NCBI RefSeq assembly: GCF_030345695.1 | Contig: NZ_JAUASV010000002.1 | Location: forward strand, 243,828 to 307,827 | Reading direction: 5' to 3' | Length of the DNA: 64,000 nucleotides | Source of the DNA: Galbitalea sp. SE-J8 | GTDB lineage: Bacteria > Actinomycetota > Actinomycetes > Actinomycetales > Microbacteriaceae | Part shown: positions 42,996-52,367 of the stretch, one piece after another | Numbering within the stretch: position 1 is the first letter of the stretch | How the letters are laid out: every line of letters starts with the position of its first letter | Made by a program: the position numbers and the translations under genes | The notes under the pieces: generated by a model | Database searches by the model: none | What the model was told of the DNA's origin: nothing | What the model saw: only the letters and a program-made list of their open reading frames with translations

Positions 42996-45428
42996 TCACG
43001 ACCTGCGCACGGTGAGCCGCTTCGTGATCGACGCGTCCGGCGCGACCGTCGCGTTGCCGCGGAACAGCGCGCTGACCCGGTACGTGCCGGCCTTCAGCTT
43101 CGGCAGCGTGACGACCACGCGGCCGTGGTCGGCGGCGCGCAGGGCGACCTTCTTCGAGTGCTTGCCCCAGCTGACGACGACGGTGCCGACCTCGCGCCCG
43201 GGGTTCTTGGCGTTCACGTGCACCACGACGCGGGCGCGTGCCTTGGTCGTGACGGTGTTGTCCACGATCCGGATGGTGGTGCGGCTGTTGACCTTCGCCG
43301 TCACCGCGCCGGACGTCGCCACGGTCGGCGCGCCATCGCCGAGGCGCGCGCTCACGCGCACCGTGATGGTGTCGCCGTACCGCTTCGCGGGCAGCCGGTA
43401 CGACTGCTGCGTCGCCCCGGCGATGGGCTTGCCGTTCGCCATCCACTGGTAGTCGAACGTGAGCGACGACGCGGGCACGTTCCACTCGCCGTTCGTCGCG
43501 GTGAGCGTGCGGCCGAGGATCGCTGTGCCCGTGATCCGCGGCGGGCGCACGTTGACGACCGGGGTCACGCCGTCGGATGCCGTCACGACCACGTCGGCGG
43601 ACGCCGCCGTGACGGGCGGGACGTCCGCATCCGTTCGCGCCGAGATCGTCACGCTCAGCCGCCCGCCGAGCGCCGTCGCCGGGATGGCGAAGGTCGACGA
43701 TGTCGCGTTCGGTACGGGCGCGCCGTTCAGGCTCCACTGGTAGCCGAACGTGAGGACATCGGGCGGCAGGCTCCACCCGCCGACGTCTGCCGTGACGGTC
43801 TTCCCGACCTGCGCGGAACCGCTCACCGTCGGCGCGGTGACGTTGACGAGCGTCTCCAGGCTCGCCGCGGACCGGTTCGCCGGGATGTCGGCGTAGCCGC
43901 CGAGGCCGGCCGTGCCGAACGCGCGATCGACCGTCGCGGACGCCCCGCTGATGTTCAGGCGCACCGTCGGCCCGAGCGTCCCTCCGCGGCGGAAGTCGTC
44001 GGTCGATCCCACCGCGTCGATGAACGACTCGACGAGTCCGTTCGGCATGACGTAGTGCGAGTACGCCTGGAACTCGCCCGGATGCTGGTCGGGGTCGGGC
44101 GCGAAGGGGGCACCCACCGGCTCGTTGAGGTTCGTCGGATTGCCGAGCGCGAGCCCGGAGCCCCGGTTGAGGGGCTGGAAGTCGCTGCGCACGCCGTCGC
44201 CGACGAAGCCGTAGACGCCCTCCGGGCCGTCGATGCCGGAGGCGAACGTCGTGCGGTGGCTGATGGTGAACAGGTAGTACTTGCCGTCCTTGAGGTAGAT
44301 CTGCGGTCGCTCGGTCTGATCGGTCACGCAGTTCGCGCTGAGGATCGGCGGCAGGAAGTGCCACTTCGACAGGGCGGCGTTGTCGGCCACGGCCAGCCCG
44401 ACCGAGGCCATCTGGTAGTTGGCCCCGTCGTCCATGACGGTGTCCGGATCCTCCGCGTACGGGTCGCCGGGCCGGTAGCCCATGTCCGCCGCGGTGCACG
44501 CGCGGCTGCCGCGCTGGGTGGCCGTGTTCCCCTCGAACACCATGAACGTCTTGCCGGGGAACGCCGGGTCCTCGAACGTGAACGGGTCGCGGAAGTTGTA
44601 GTACGGGTTCTGGGCGCCGTCCTGGTAGAGCACCCCGTCGGGCTTGAGCAGTTCGTTCTGCTCCTCGAACCCGGTGAACCACACGCCGCGGCTGTCGGCA
44701 TGGATCTGGCCCGGGCTCATCATGATCCGCGCGTCGGCGGGGCGGATGTCCTGGTCGTTCGCGTCCCGGTAGAACGCCACCGCCGTGTAGAACACCTTCA
44801 CCACGCCGCCCGCGAAGATGCGGGCCGAGCCCGACCACTCGGTCTGCGACGTGAAGGACTGATCATCGAAGACCTGACCGGAGACCCCCGGCGGGAAGAC
44901 GAGTCCGCCGTAGGTCCAACCGCCGTTCTCGGGACGGTCGGCGGCGGGGATCCCCGCGCGCCGGAAGAAGTAGCCGAGCTTCGCGTGCGTGTGTCGTGCG
45001 TCGAACTCCAGGGCGCGATCGGCGACGAGCGAGAAGATCACCTCCCAGCCGCCGTAGCTGTACTGGTTGGCCTGCGCATCCGTCAGCGGCCAGGTGTCCC
45101 ACACCCACACCTCGTCGTTGCTCATGTCGGGGAAGTCCTGGGGCACGGTCGGCATCGTGTACTCCTCGGGCATGGAGTTCGACTGGGCCGGGGCCTGGGG
45201 GTCCGACATGGCCTTGAGCTGACGCGCGTCGGCCCGGGTCCACCGCGCCGTGAAGTTCGTGCTCCAGTTGTACGCGCGCTGCGTGTGCTCGGTGGGCTCC
45301 GGGAAGCCCGGCACGGCGCCCGATGCCCCGAGGATGGAGCCGGACAGCCCGCCGGCGATGAGTGCTGCGGTCGCCAGGAGGGCGGCGGCCGCGCGTCGTG
45401 CGGTTCGCGCACGGGATGGATGGGACAT
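42996..45428 (-). CDS. secreted levansucrase (GH68) with Ig-like repeats
   Basis: 810 aa from ATG 45428 (GAGG 7 nt upstream). A signal peptide (RRAAAALLATAALIAGGLSG) leads to a GH68 domain: nucleophile Asp about residue 111 in VWVWDTWPLTD, transition-state RDP in NFRDPFTFED, acid/base Glu in DQTERPQIYLKDG. It splits sucrose and polymerises fructose into levan, or hydrolyses it. Two Ig-like repeats (KTVTADVGGW ... FGYQWSLNG and RTLTATNGEW ... FDYQWMANG) and a third, different Ig-like domain follow. They probably bind the cell wall or polymer. Three palindromes lie upstream. Confidence 0.93.
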   Translation of the reverse strand: MSHPSRARTARRAAAALLATAALIAGGLSGSILGASGAVPGFPEPTEHTQRAYNWSTNFTARWTRADARQLKAMSDPQAPAQSNSMPEEYTMPTVPQDFPDMSNDEVWVWDTWPLTDAQANQYSYGGWEVIFSLVADRALEFDARHTHAKLGYFFRRAGIPAADRPENGGWTYGGLVFPPGVSGQVFDDQSFTSQTEWSGSARIFAGGVVKVFYTAVAFYRDANDQDIRPADARIMMSPGQIHADSRGVWFTGFEEQNELLKPDGVLYQDGAQNPYYNFRDPFTFEDPAFPGKTFMVFEGNTATQRGSRACTAADMGYRPGDPYAEDPDTVMDDGANYQMASVGLAVADNAALSKWHFLPPILSANCVTDQTERPQIYLKDGKYYLFTISHRTTFASGIDGPEGVYGFVGDGVRSDFQPLNRGSGLALGNPTNLNEPVGAPFAPDPDQHPGEFQAYSHYVMPNGLVESFIDAVGSTDDFRRGGTLGPTVRLNISGASATVDRAFGTAGLGGYADIPANRSAASLETLVNVTAPTVSGSAQVGKTVTADVGGWSLPPDVLTFGYQWSLNGAPVPNATSSTFAIPATALGGRLSVTISARTDADVPPVTAASADVVVTASDGVTPVVNVRPPRITGTAILGRTLTATNGEWNVPASSLTFDYQWMANGKPIAGATQQSYRLPAKRYGDTITVRVSARLGDGAPTVATSGAVTAKVNSRTTIRIVDNTVTTKARARVVVHVNAKNPGREVGTVVVSWGKHSKKVALRAADHGRVVVTLPKLKAGTYRVSALFRGNATVAPDASITKRLTVRRS

Positions 45429-45440
45429 CGCAAACCTCGG

Positions 45441-45488
45441 TCTCGTCGTTGAGAATCTCGTCATTGAGAAGCGGTCTCGTCGTCGAGA
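45441..45488. promoter_or_regulatory. three tandem TCTC-N6-GAGA sites upstream of levansucrase
   Basis: TCTCGTCGTTGAGA (45441-45454), TCTCGTCATTGAGA (45456-45469) and TCTCGTCGTCGAGA (45475-45488), starting 13 nt upstream of the start codon. The even spacing and the same half-sites suggest cooperative binding by a dimeric regulator. No regulator gene is adjacent. Confidence 0.6.
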
Positions 45489-45717
45489 CCGCAGGGCAGG
45501 TCGATCGCTCGACCGTCGACAGCGCCGGTCGTGCCGTGAAAGCTAGTCCCGACAGAATCGATTGTCTACCCCCCAACGAGTCACATTCCTCGCGCTCCAT
45601 CGAGAGAGCGGATGCGCGCGGCGCGAGCCGCGCCGGTGGCTGCGGTCGGCACGCGGATCGGCGCGATCCTCGCCGCGTTGATCCCGTTCGGGAGACGAGT
45701 CGCCCTAGTATTCAGGC

Positions 45718-48700
45718 ATGGTTCCGGACGAGCCGCGCGAAGAGGGTGCCGACGACTCCGTGTTCGACACGGGCGTGTACGGCCTGCCCTCCGTGCGGCG
45801 GGCGAGCTACACCCCGCCCTCCGCGGCACAGGAACCCGCGCCCGAGCCGGCCACGCCCCGCTCCGACCCCACGGATGCCGCTACCGACGGCGCGGAGGCG
45901 GACGGCGCAGAGACTGCGAGCCCGGAGGCAGCGAGCCCGGAGGCCGTGAGCCCGGAGGCCGTGGGCCCGGAGGCCGTGAGCCCGGAGGCCGTGGGCCCGG
46001 GGGCCGGCGCCGCCGAGGCTGCGACCGGACCCGCGGACGTCCCCGTCGCTCCGTCGCCCGCTTCCGGCGCACCCGCCTCGACCGTCCCGGAGTTCGACGA
46101 CCGACCCTTCGACCCGGGGCGGCTGTACGGTGACGGGTTCGCGGGCGGCCGCGCGGCATCCGACCCGTCGCCGCCGGATGCCGCCGGCGCGCTCCCGGGT
46201 CCCGAGGATCAGGCCGCGCTGCTCGCGGAGCAGGCGGGCCCGGCGGGGCGGCCGTGGGTGCCGCAGCGCTCGTCGCTCGACGACGATGCCCTCGTCGATG
46301 AGGTGACGCACGCCATCGAGGAGATCGACTCGCTGCGCGCGATCGAGATGCTCGAAGCCCAGCTGCGGCTGCGTGAGGAGGAGGCGCACGAGTTCGTCGA
46401 CTGGCAGCAGTCGATGCTCGCGGTCGGCACGCCCGAGGCGCTCGCGGCGGTCGAGGAGGTACGCCCCCGGTTCGACGATCTCGTCACGAGCGCGATCTCG
46501 ATCGTGCCGCCCGTGGCCCCGCCCGCGGCTCCGACGGCTCCGACAGATCCCGGCGTGCCCGGCGCTGAATCCGACGCCTACTGGTCGGCCCCCGCTGACG
46601 CGGCGACGGATGCGGCACCCGCGCCCTGGGATCCGCCGGCTCCCGCCCCCGCGGCGCCCGCCGACGCGGCGCCGTCCGACGTGCCGCCGACTGACGTGCC
46701 GCCCACCGACGCGGTGCCGACGGATGCGATCCCCGCGGAGCCGGCTGCGGACGTCCCGGCCGACACCGTGCCGCCCGCGCTCGTCGAGCCGCCGCCGTTC
46801 CCGTCGGCCTTCTCGTGGGCGACGGAGTCGGGCGTCGGATCCGAAGCGGACGCCGCGTCGGCACCGTCGGCCGTTCCCGCATCCGGTCCGTTCGCGGACC
46901 TCCCGGGCGGATTCTCGTGGGCGACCGACGTGCCCGGCGCCGCCCCGGCCGAGGCCGAGGCGGAAGCCGACGTCGAGGCCGATGCGGTGTCCGCCGCGCG
47001 GGACGCCGAGGAGCCGGCCGAGCAGCGCGACGTGTGGGCGCCGCCCTGGGCGTCCGTCGCCGAGGACACCATCGACCCGTACGCCGACCTGCCCTCGCCC
47101 GTCGGCTCGACCGATCGGCCGGATGTCGCGCCGATCACGTTCCTCGAGCCGTCCGGCCCGATCGTGCTCCCGGTCGTCGACGACCCGGTGGCGCGCTTCC
47201 TCGCCGGTGAGCCGTCGGCGTCGGTCTTCGCCGCGCCCCCCGCTCCCGAAGCCGCGCCCCCCGCTCCCGGAGCCGCCACGGAGGCGGCCCACGCGTCCGC
47301 GCCGACCGGCGGAGTGCCGACCGACGGAGCGCCGGCCGCGAGCGCGCCGCCCACGCCCAGCCTGCTCGCCGGGCTTCCCGCGCCCACGGGAGCACCGGTC
47401 ATCCCCGCGGACGACCCGGGCGACCCGTTCGCGGGGCTCTCCGCGCCGACCGGGGCACCCGCCCTCGTGCCCGACGCCGTCGTCGAGTCGCCCGGACCGG
47501 CGGCGACCGACCTGGCGGCCGAGCTGGCCGCGGAGTTCGGCGCCCCCGAGGCCGCGGCCACGCCGTTCCGCATCGAGGACGTCGGTGTGCGGCCCACCCC
47601 AGCCGACGAGCGGGTCGGACGCGCCGTCCGGTTGTTCTGGCTCTGGTTCGCCCCCAACGCATCCGTCGTGAGCGTCGCGCTCGGCGCCGTCGTGTTCGCG
47701 ATGGGCGTGAGCCTGCGTCAGGCGGTCATCGCCGTGCTCGCGGGCGTCGTGCTCTCCTTCCTGCCGCTCGGCCTCGGCACCCTCGCCGGTCGCCGGAGCG
47801 GCCAGCCGACGCTCGTCGTCTCTCGGGCGACGTTCGGCGTGCGCGGCAACGTGCTGCCGGCCGTCGTGGCCGTGCTCTCCCGCGTGTTCTGGGGCGGCGC
47901 CCTGCTCTGGCTGCTCGGCACGTCGGTCGCCGACATCCTGATCGGCGCCGGCCTCGCCGAGGGGCTCGGCCACGGTCAGCTCGTGACCCTCGGCATCGCG
48001 GTCGGATTCGTGGTCGCCCTCCTGGTCGCGTTCGTCGGCTATCGCCTCATCCGCATCGTGCAGCTCGTCATCGCGATCGCGTCCGCCGTGCTCGTCGTGG
48101 GCGTCGTCGCGCTCACCTGGTCGTACGTCGACCTCGCGACGGCGCTCGTGACGCCGGACGGCTCGATCCTCGCCGCGGTCGGCGGGGCAGTGCTCGTGTT
48201 CAGCGTCGTCGGGCTGCTCTGGGTGCACGCGAGCGGCGATCTCGCCCGCTACCAGTCCGGCGCGGGGCACGGAGGGCCGTCGATGCTCGCCGCATCGCTC
48301 GGTGCGGGCATCCCCGTGCTCGTGCTCGCGGGCTACGGCGCGCTGCTCGCGGCATCCGACCCGGCGATCGCCGCGGGGCTGACGAGCGATCCGCTCGACA
48401 CGATCGGGCGGATGCTGCCGCTGTGGTATCCGGTGCCGCTCGTCGCCGCCGCGGCGCTCGGTCTGGTGTCCGCCGTCGCCGTCACCGTCTACTCGGGGTC
48501 GTTCGCCGTCGCGGCGGCGGGACTGCGGCTCAAGCAGTCGGTCGGCACGCTCCTCGTCGCGCTCCTCGTCTTCGCCCTCGCGTTCGGCCTCGCCGCGATC
48601 GGAACGGATGTCACCGTCCTGCTGCGCGACCTGGTCACGACGGTCGCGGTGCCGGTCGCCGCCTGGGCCGGCATGTTCGCCACCGAGGTGATGCTGCGCA

Positions 48701-49041
48701 CCCGTCGCTACGACGCGCCGTCGCTGCTCGCGACGGGCGGCATCTACCCGGCCGTGCGCTGGGGCAACCTCGTCGCCTACGTCGTCGTCACCGCGATCGG
48801 CCTCGGCCTCGTGACCGCGACGACGACGGGGCTCAGCTGGGAGGGATACGGCTTCGCGCTCGCCGGGCTGCCGCTCGACGGCGAGCTCGCCTCCGCCGAC
48901 CTCGGGGTCGTCGTCGCGCTCGTGCTCGGCGTGCTCGCGCCGCTCCTGGTCGGGCGCGCCGGCATCCGCGCGCAGGAGGCGGCCGGCGGCGGCGCCGATC
49001 CGGTCGCCGGGCCGACGGTGGGCGAACAACCCGCTCGGTAG
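45718..49041 (+). CDS. NCS1-family permease with a 630-residue N-terminal extension
   Basis: 1107 aa. The C-terminal 470 residues form a purine/cytosine (NCS1) permease with about 12 helices (LFWLWFAPNASVVSVALGAV at residue 637, VVSRATFGVRGNVLPAVVAV, LLRDLVTTVAVPVAAWAGMF), likely importing nucleobases or related compounds. The first 630 residues are Ala/Pro/Glu-rich and disordered, with SPEAVGPEAV-type repeats near 65-100 and one helical island (SLDDDALVDEVTHAIEEIDS ... EEAHEFVDWQQSMLA) near 185-250. Ordinary NCS1 proteins are 400-550 aa, so the extension is unusual. Confidence 0.8.
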   Translation: MVPDEPREEGADDSVFDTGVYGLPSVRRASYTPPSAAQEPAPEPATPRSDPTDAATDGAEADGAETASPEAASPEAVSPEAVGPEAVSPEAVGPGAGAAEAATGPADVPVAPSPASGAPASTVPEFDDRPFDPGRLYGDGFAGGRAASDPSPPDAAGALPGPEDQAALLAEQAGPAGRPWVPQRSSLDDDALVDEVTHAIEEIDSLRAIEMLEAQLRLREEEAHEFVDWQQSMLAVGTPEALAAVEEVRPRFDDLVTSAISIVPPVAPPAAPTAPTDPGVPGAESDAYWSAPADAATDAAPAPWDPPAPAPAAPADAAPSDVPPTDVPPTDAVPTDAIPAEPAADVPADTVPPALVEPPPFPSAFSWATESGVGSEADAASAPSAVPASGPFADLPGGFSWATDVPGAAPAEAEAEADVEADAVSAARDAEEPAEQRDVWAPPWASVAEDTIDPYADLPSPVGSTDRPDVAPITFLEPSGPIVLPVVDDPVARFLAGEPSASVFAAPPAPEAAPPAPGAATEAAHASAPTGGVPTDGAPAASAPPTPSLLAGLPAPTGAPVIPADDPGDPFAGLSAPTGAPALVPDAVVESPGPAATDLAAELAAEFGAPEAAATPFRIEDVGVRPTPADERVGRAVRLFWLWFAPNASVVSVALGAVVFAMGVSLRQAVIAVLAGVVLSFLPLGLGTLAGRRSGQPTLVVSRATFGVRGNVLPAVVAVLSRVFWGGALLWLLGTSVADILIGAGLAEGLGHGQLVTLGIAVGFVVALLVAFVGYRLIRIVQLVIAIASAVLVVGVVALTWSYVDLATALVTPDGSILAAVGGAVLVFSVVGLLWVHASGDLARYQSGAGHGGPSMLAASLGAGIPVLVLAGYGALLAASDPAIAAGLTSDPLDTIGRMLPLWYPVPLVAAAALGLVSAVAVTVYSGSFAVAAAGLRLKQSVGTLLVALLVFALAFGLAAIGTDVTVLLRDLVTTVAVPVAAWAGMFATEVMLRTRRYDAPSLLATGGIYPAVRWGNLVAYVVVTAIGLGLVTATTTGLSWEGYGFALAGLPLDGELASADLGVVVALVLGVLAPLLVGRAGIRAQEAAGGGADPVAGPTVGEQPAR

Positions 49042-49051
49042 ACTCGGCGGC

Positions 49052-49888
49052 ATGCCCTTCACCGTCGCTGACGTGCTCGCGGCGGTGGAGCGGCTCTGGC
49101 CCGTCGCCGGAGCCGAGGGCTGGGACGCGCCCGGTCTCGTCAGCGGCGACGCCGCAGCCGAGGTGCACCGCATCCGTCTCGTCGTCGACGTCACGGCCGA
49201 CACCGTGGCGGATGCGCTCGACGCGGGCGCCGACCTCGTGCTCGCCCACCACCCGCTGCTGCTGCGCGGCGTGACGACAGTGCGCGAGTCCACCTACAAG
49301 GGCGCCATGCTCGCGCGGCTGATCCGCGGCGGCGTCGCCCTGCTCACGGCGCACACGAACGCGGATGTCGTGGCGACCGGCACGTCCGCGGTGCTCGCGC
49401 GCCTCATCGGCCTCGAGGCCACGGTGCCCATCGTCGGCTCGGACTCCGTCGGGCTCGGCCGCGTCGGCGCCCTCGCGCAGCCGGTGCCGCTCGGCGGACT
49501 CGCCGCCCGCATCGGCGAGGTGCTGCCGGCGACGGCGGGCGGCATCCGGGTCGCGGGGGAGTACGGGCGCGAGGTGCGCACGGTCGCCGTGTGCGCGGGC
49601 GCCGGCGACTCCCTGCTGGAGCACCCGGCCGTGCTCGGAGCGGATGCCTACGTCACCGCCGACCTGCGCCACCACCCCGCCTCGGCCGCCGTCGAGCTCG
49701 CGCGCCTCGGCGCGGGGCCCGCCCTCGTCGACGTGTCGCACTGGGCGAGCGAGTGGGTCTGGCTCGCGCAGGCCGCGGTCGAGCTGCGGGCGGAGCTGCC
49801 GGGCGTCGACGTCGCGGTGAGCGACGTGCGCACCGACCCGTGGGACTTCAGCATCGTTCAGGCCAGCGGAGAGGACCACCACCGATGA
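49052..49888 (+). CDS. Nif3-like dinuclear metal centre protein
   Basis: 278 aa, starting 10 nt after the permease. The Nif3/YbgI metal ligands are visible: LVLAHHPLLLRGV with two His, LLTAHTNADVVATG, and the C-terminal DVSHWASEW with His and Glu. The family forms ring-shaped hexamers with two metals per subunit. Its substrate is unsettled; GTP cyclohydrolase type 2 is sometimes named but is doubtful. Its stop overlaps the next gene by 4 nt, as in most actinobacteria, where this pair is conserved. Confidence 0.9.
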   Translation: MPFTVADVLAAVERLWPVAGAEGWDAPGLVSGDAAAEVHRIRLVVDVTADTVADALDAGADLVLAHHPLLLRGVTTVRESTYKGAMLARLIRGGVALLTAHTNADVVATGTSAVLARLIGLEATVPIVGSDSVGLGRVGALAQPVPLGGLAARIGEVLPATAGGIRVAGEYGREVRTVAVCAGAGDSLLEHPAVLGADAYVTADLRHHPASAAVELARLGAGPALVDVSHWASEWVWLAQAAVELRAELPGVDVAVSDVRTDPWDFSIVQASGEDHHR

Positions 49889-50619
49889 AGGCCAGCCCCG
49901 AGCACCAGGCGAGACTGCTCGACCTGCAGGCGCTCGACACCCGGCTCGCGCAGCTCGCGCACCGTGAGAAGACGCTGCCCGAGGTGGCCGCCGCCGCGGG
50001 GGTGCGCGGCCAGCTCGACGGCGTGCGCGCGGTCGTCGCCGAGCGCGCGGGCGTCGTCGAGGACACCCGCACCGAGCTGTCGCGCATCGAGGCGGATGTC
50101 GCGGTCGTCGAGGCACGCATGACGCGCGATCGCGACCGGCTGCAGGCGACCTCGTCGGCGAAGGACATCACGGCCCTCGAGCAGGAGCTCGCGGCGCTCG
50201 CGAAGCGCCGGTCGGACCTCGAGGACATCGAGCTCGCGGTCATGGAGCGCCTCGAGGAGGCGGAGGCCGCGCTCGGCGAGACGGAGCACGCGGCCGAGGC
50301 GCTCGGCGAGCACCTCGCGGACGCGGATGCCGCGCGCGACGCCGCGCTGGCCGCCATCGCCGCCGAGCGGGCGAGCACGATCGCCGACCGCGACGCCGTC
50401 GCGGCGGCGCTGCCCGCGGACCTTCTCGCGCTCTACGAGAAGCAGCGCGCCCGCTACGGCTTCGGCGCCTCGCACCTGCGGTTCGGGGTCTCGAGCGCGA
50501 CGGGGGTGACGCTGCTCGCGGACGAGCTCGCGACCGTGCGCGCCGCGGCGCCCGACGACGTCATCCTGTGCCCGTCGAGCGACGCGATCCTGGTGCGCAC
50601 CGCCGAGTCCGGCCTGTAG
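49885..50619 (+). CDS. zinc-ribbon family coiled-coil protein lacking its cysteines
   Basis: 244 aa from ATG 49885 (ATGA overlap with the Nif3-like gene). Residues 1-170 form a long coiled coil (MKASPEHQARLLDLQALDTR ... SAKDITALEQELAALAKRRS). In this family the C-terminus is a CxxC...CxxC zinc ribbon. Here the corresponding part reads FGVSSATGVTLLADE and ILCPSSDAILV, leaving a single Cys, so zinc binding is lost. The operon with Nif3 is the normal one. A nucleic-acid-binding role has been proposed for the family. Confidence 0.82.
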   Translation: MKASPEHQARLLDLQALDTRLAQLAHREKTLPEVAAAAGVRGQLDGVRAVVAERAGVVEDTRTELSRIEADVAVVEARMTRDRDRLQATSSAKDITALEQELAALAKRRSDLEDIELAVMERLEEAEAALGETEHAAEALGEHLADADAARDAALAAIAAERASTIADRDAVAAALPADLLALYEKQRARYGFGASHLRFGVSSATGVTLLADELATVRAAAPDDVILCPSSDAILVRTAESGL

Positions 50620-50640
50620 CCCGCGCGGCGTCGCCGTGCG

Positions 50641-50696
50641 GCGTCTCCCGCGCGGCGTCTCCCGCGCGGCGTCTCCCGCGCGGCGTCCCCCGCGCG
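50641..50696. repeat. 14-bp tandem repeat
   Basis: Four copies of GCGTCTCCCGCGCG (50641-50696; the fourth has one change) directly after the zinc-ribbon-family gene. Noncoding. Confidence 0.85.
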
Positions 50697-50721
50697 GCCG
50701 AGAACCCGCGGCGCGATGGCT

Positions 50722-50787
50722 TCACCCGAGCGTGTTACTCGAGAACCCCCGGATATCCGCTGCGTCTCGAGTAACACGCTCGGGTGA
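50722..50787. repeat. 23-bp perfect inverted repeat, 20-nt loop
   Basis: The arms 50722-50744 (starting TCACCCGAGCGTGTTACTCG) and 50765-50787 are perfect complements. It sits between convergent genes. No U-tract follows, but a 23-bp stem between convergent genes could still act as a two-way terminator. Confidence 0.9.
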
Positions 50788-50822
50788 GTGTCATCCGGCG
50801 TCGGTGGCTTCCGGCGTCGGTG

Positions 50823-51800
50823 TCATCCGGCGTCGGTGGCTTCCGGCGTCGGCGTCGGCGTCGGCGTCTCGGTCGCGCCGTCCGTCGGCGTGTCGGTCGG
50901 GGTGCTCGTGGCGTCGCCCGTGCCGTCGTCGGTCGCGCCCGACGCGGCGGCGTAGAGCTTCGAGATGAACGTCATGAGGCCGTTCGCGTCGTCGAGCGCG
51001 CCGGTGTACGACTTCTGGTCGACGAGCAGCAGCGGTGTGCCCGAGAGCCGCGCGACGTCCGCGTTCGGGATCGCCGCCTCCGCTCGCGCGGTGGACGCCG
51101 CGACCCACGGGCCGAACCGGTCGCCGCGCACGCAGTCGAGCACGGCGTCATCCGTCACCCCGGCGTTGCTCACGGCGCCGAGCACGCCGTCGGCGGTCCG
51201 CGCGCTCGCGTCGTCGTCGCCCCCGGCCGTCATGAGGGCGTCGAGCACGGCGAGGAAGGTGTCCGGCGCGCCGTCCGCGACGCAGCCGAGCGCGTCGGCC
51301 GCGCGCTCGGAGAACGCGCCGGCACGCGCGATCGGGTGCACCTCGAGGGCGATGTAGCCCGACGTGAGCCAGGATGTCAGCTGCGCGGCATCCGTGCTCC
51401 AGAGCGTGCGGCTCTTCGGATCGCCCGCGTCGAGGTAGAGCACGACGTACGGGTACTGCGAGAGCGTCGACGGATCCGTGGCGACGGATGACGCCCCCGG
51501 CTCGATCCGCGCCGTGGTCCTCGCCGAGACGGTGCTGCCGTCGCTCGTGAGCACGATGCCGTCGCTGAGCATGTCGGCGGGGCCGGCGAGCGTCTCCTGG
51601 TAGCGGGACCAGAGCGTCCAGGCGGCGAGAGCGAGCACCACGACCACGCCGAACGACACGCCGCCGATGAGCAGGGCACGGTTGCGCCGACGCCGCTCGC
51701 GGGCGGCCTCGCGCTCCATCGCGGCGATCTCCCGGGCGAACGCGAGGCGCTCCTTCTTCGTCATCCCGCTCGTGTCGTAGCGCAGCGTCGTCTTCGCCAT
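50823..51800 (-). CDS. membrane-anchored thioredoxin-fold (DsbA-like) protein without CxxC
   Basis: 325 aa. The basic N-terminus (KKERLAFAREIAAMEREAAR) and a helix (residues 43-66) match actinobacterial DsbA-domain proteins. The extracellular part has the expected order: a first strand (YPYVVLYLDAGDPKSRTLWS), LTSWLTSGYIALEVHPIARA, and the cis-Pro-like loop LSGTPLLLVDQKSYTG. The first strand lacks the usual CxxC. Only two Cys remain (GCVADG, LDCVRG). It is probably a non-redox relative. The C-terminus is Thr/Pro-rich. Confidence 0.7.
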   Translation of the reverse strand: MAKTTLRYDTSGMTKKERLAFAREIAAMEREAARERRRRNRALLIGGVSFGVVVVLALAAWTLWSRYQETLAGPADMLSDGIVLTSDGSTVSARTTARIEPGASSVATDPSTLSQYPYVVLYLDAGDPKSRTLWSTDAAQLTSWLTSGYIALEVHPIARAGAFSERAADALGCVADGAPDTFLAVLDALMTAGGDDDASARTADGVLGAVSNAGVTDDAVLDCVRGDRFGPWVAASTARAEAAIPNADVARLSGTPLLLVDQKSYTGALDDANGLMTFISKLYAAASGATDDGTGDATSTPTDTPTDGATETPTPTPTPEATDAG

Positions 51801-51915
51801 CGGGTTCCCTTCCGCGCCGACGGACGACGCCGCCCCGATCGTCCTCGCGCCGGTTATGGGGAAGCCGAGAGCCGCGGGGCGTGCCCGGACGGCATCCGCC
51901 GCTAGAGTGGGCGAC

Positions 51916-52298
<383 letters not shown>

Positions 52299-52367
52299 GC
52301 GCGCTGGCCCCAGCGCCGGGGGAGCCTGCGACCGAGGTTGCCAACGCAACCGTGCCGGCGCCGACGC

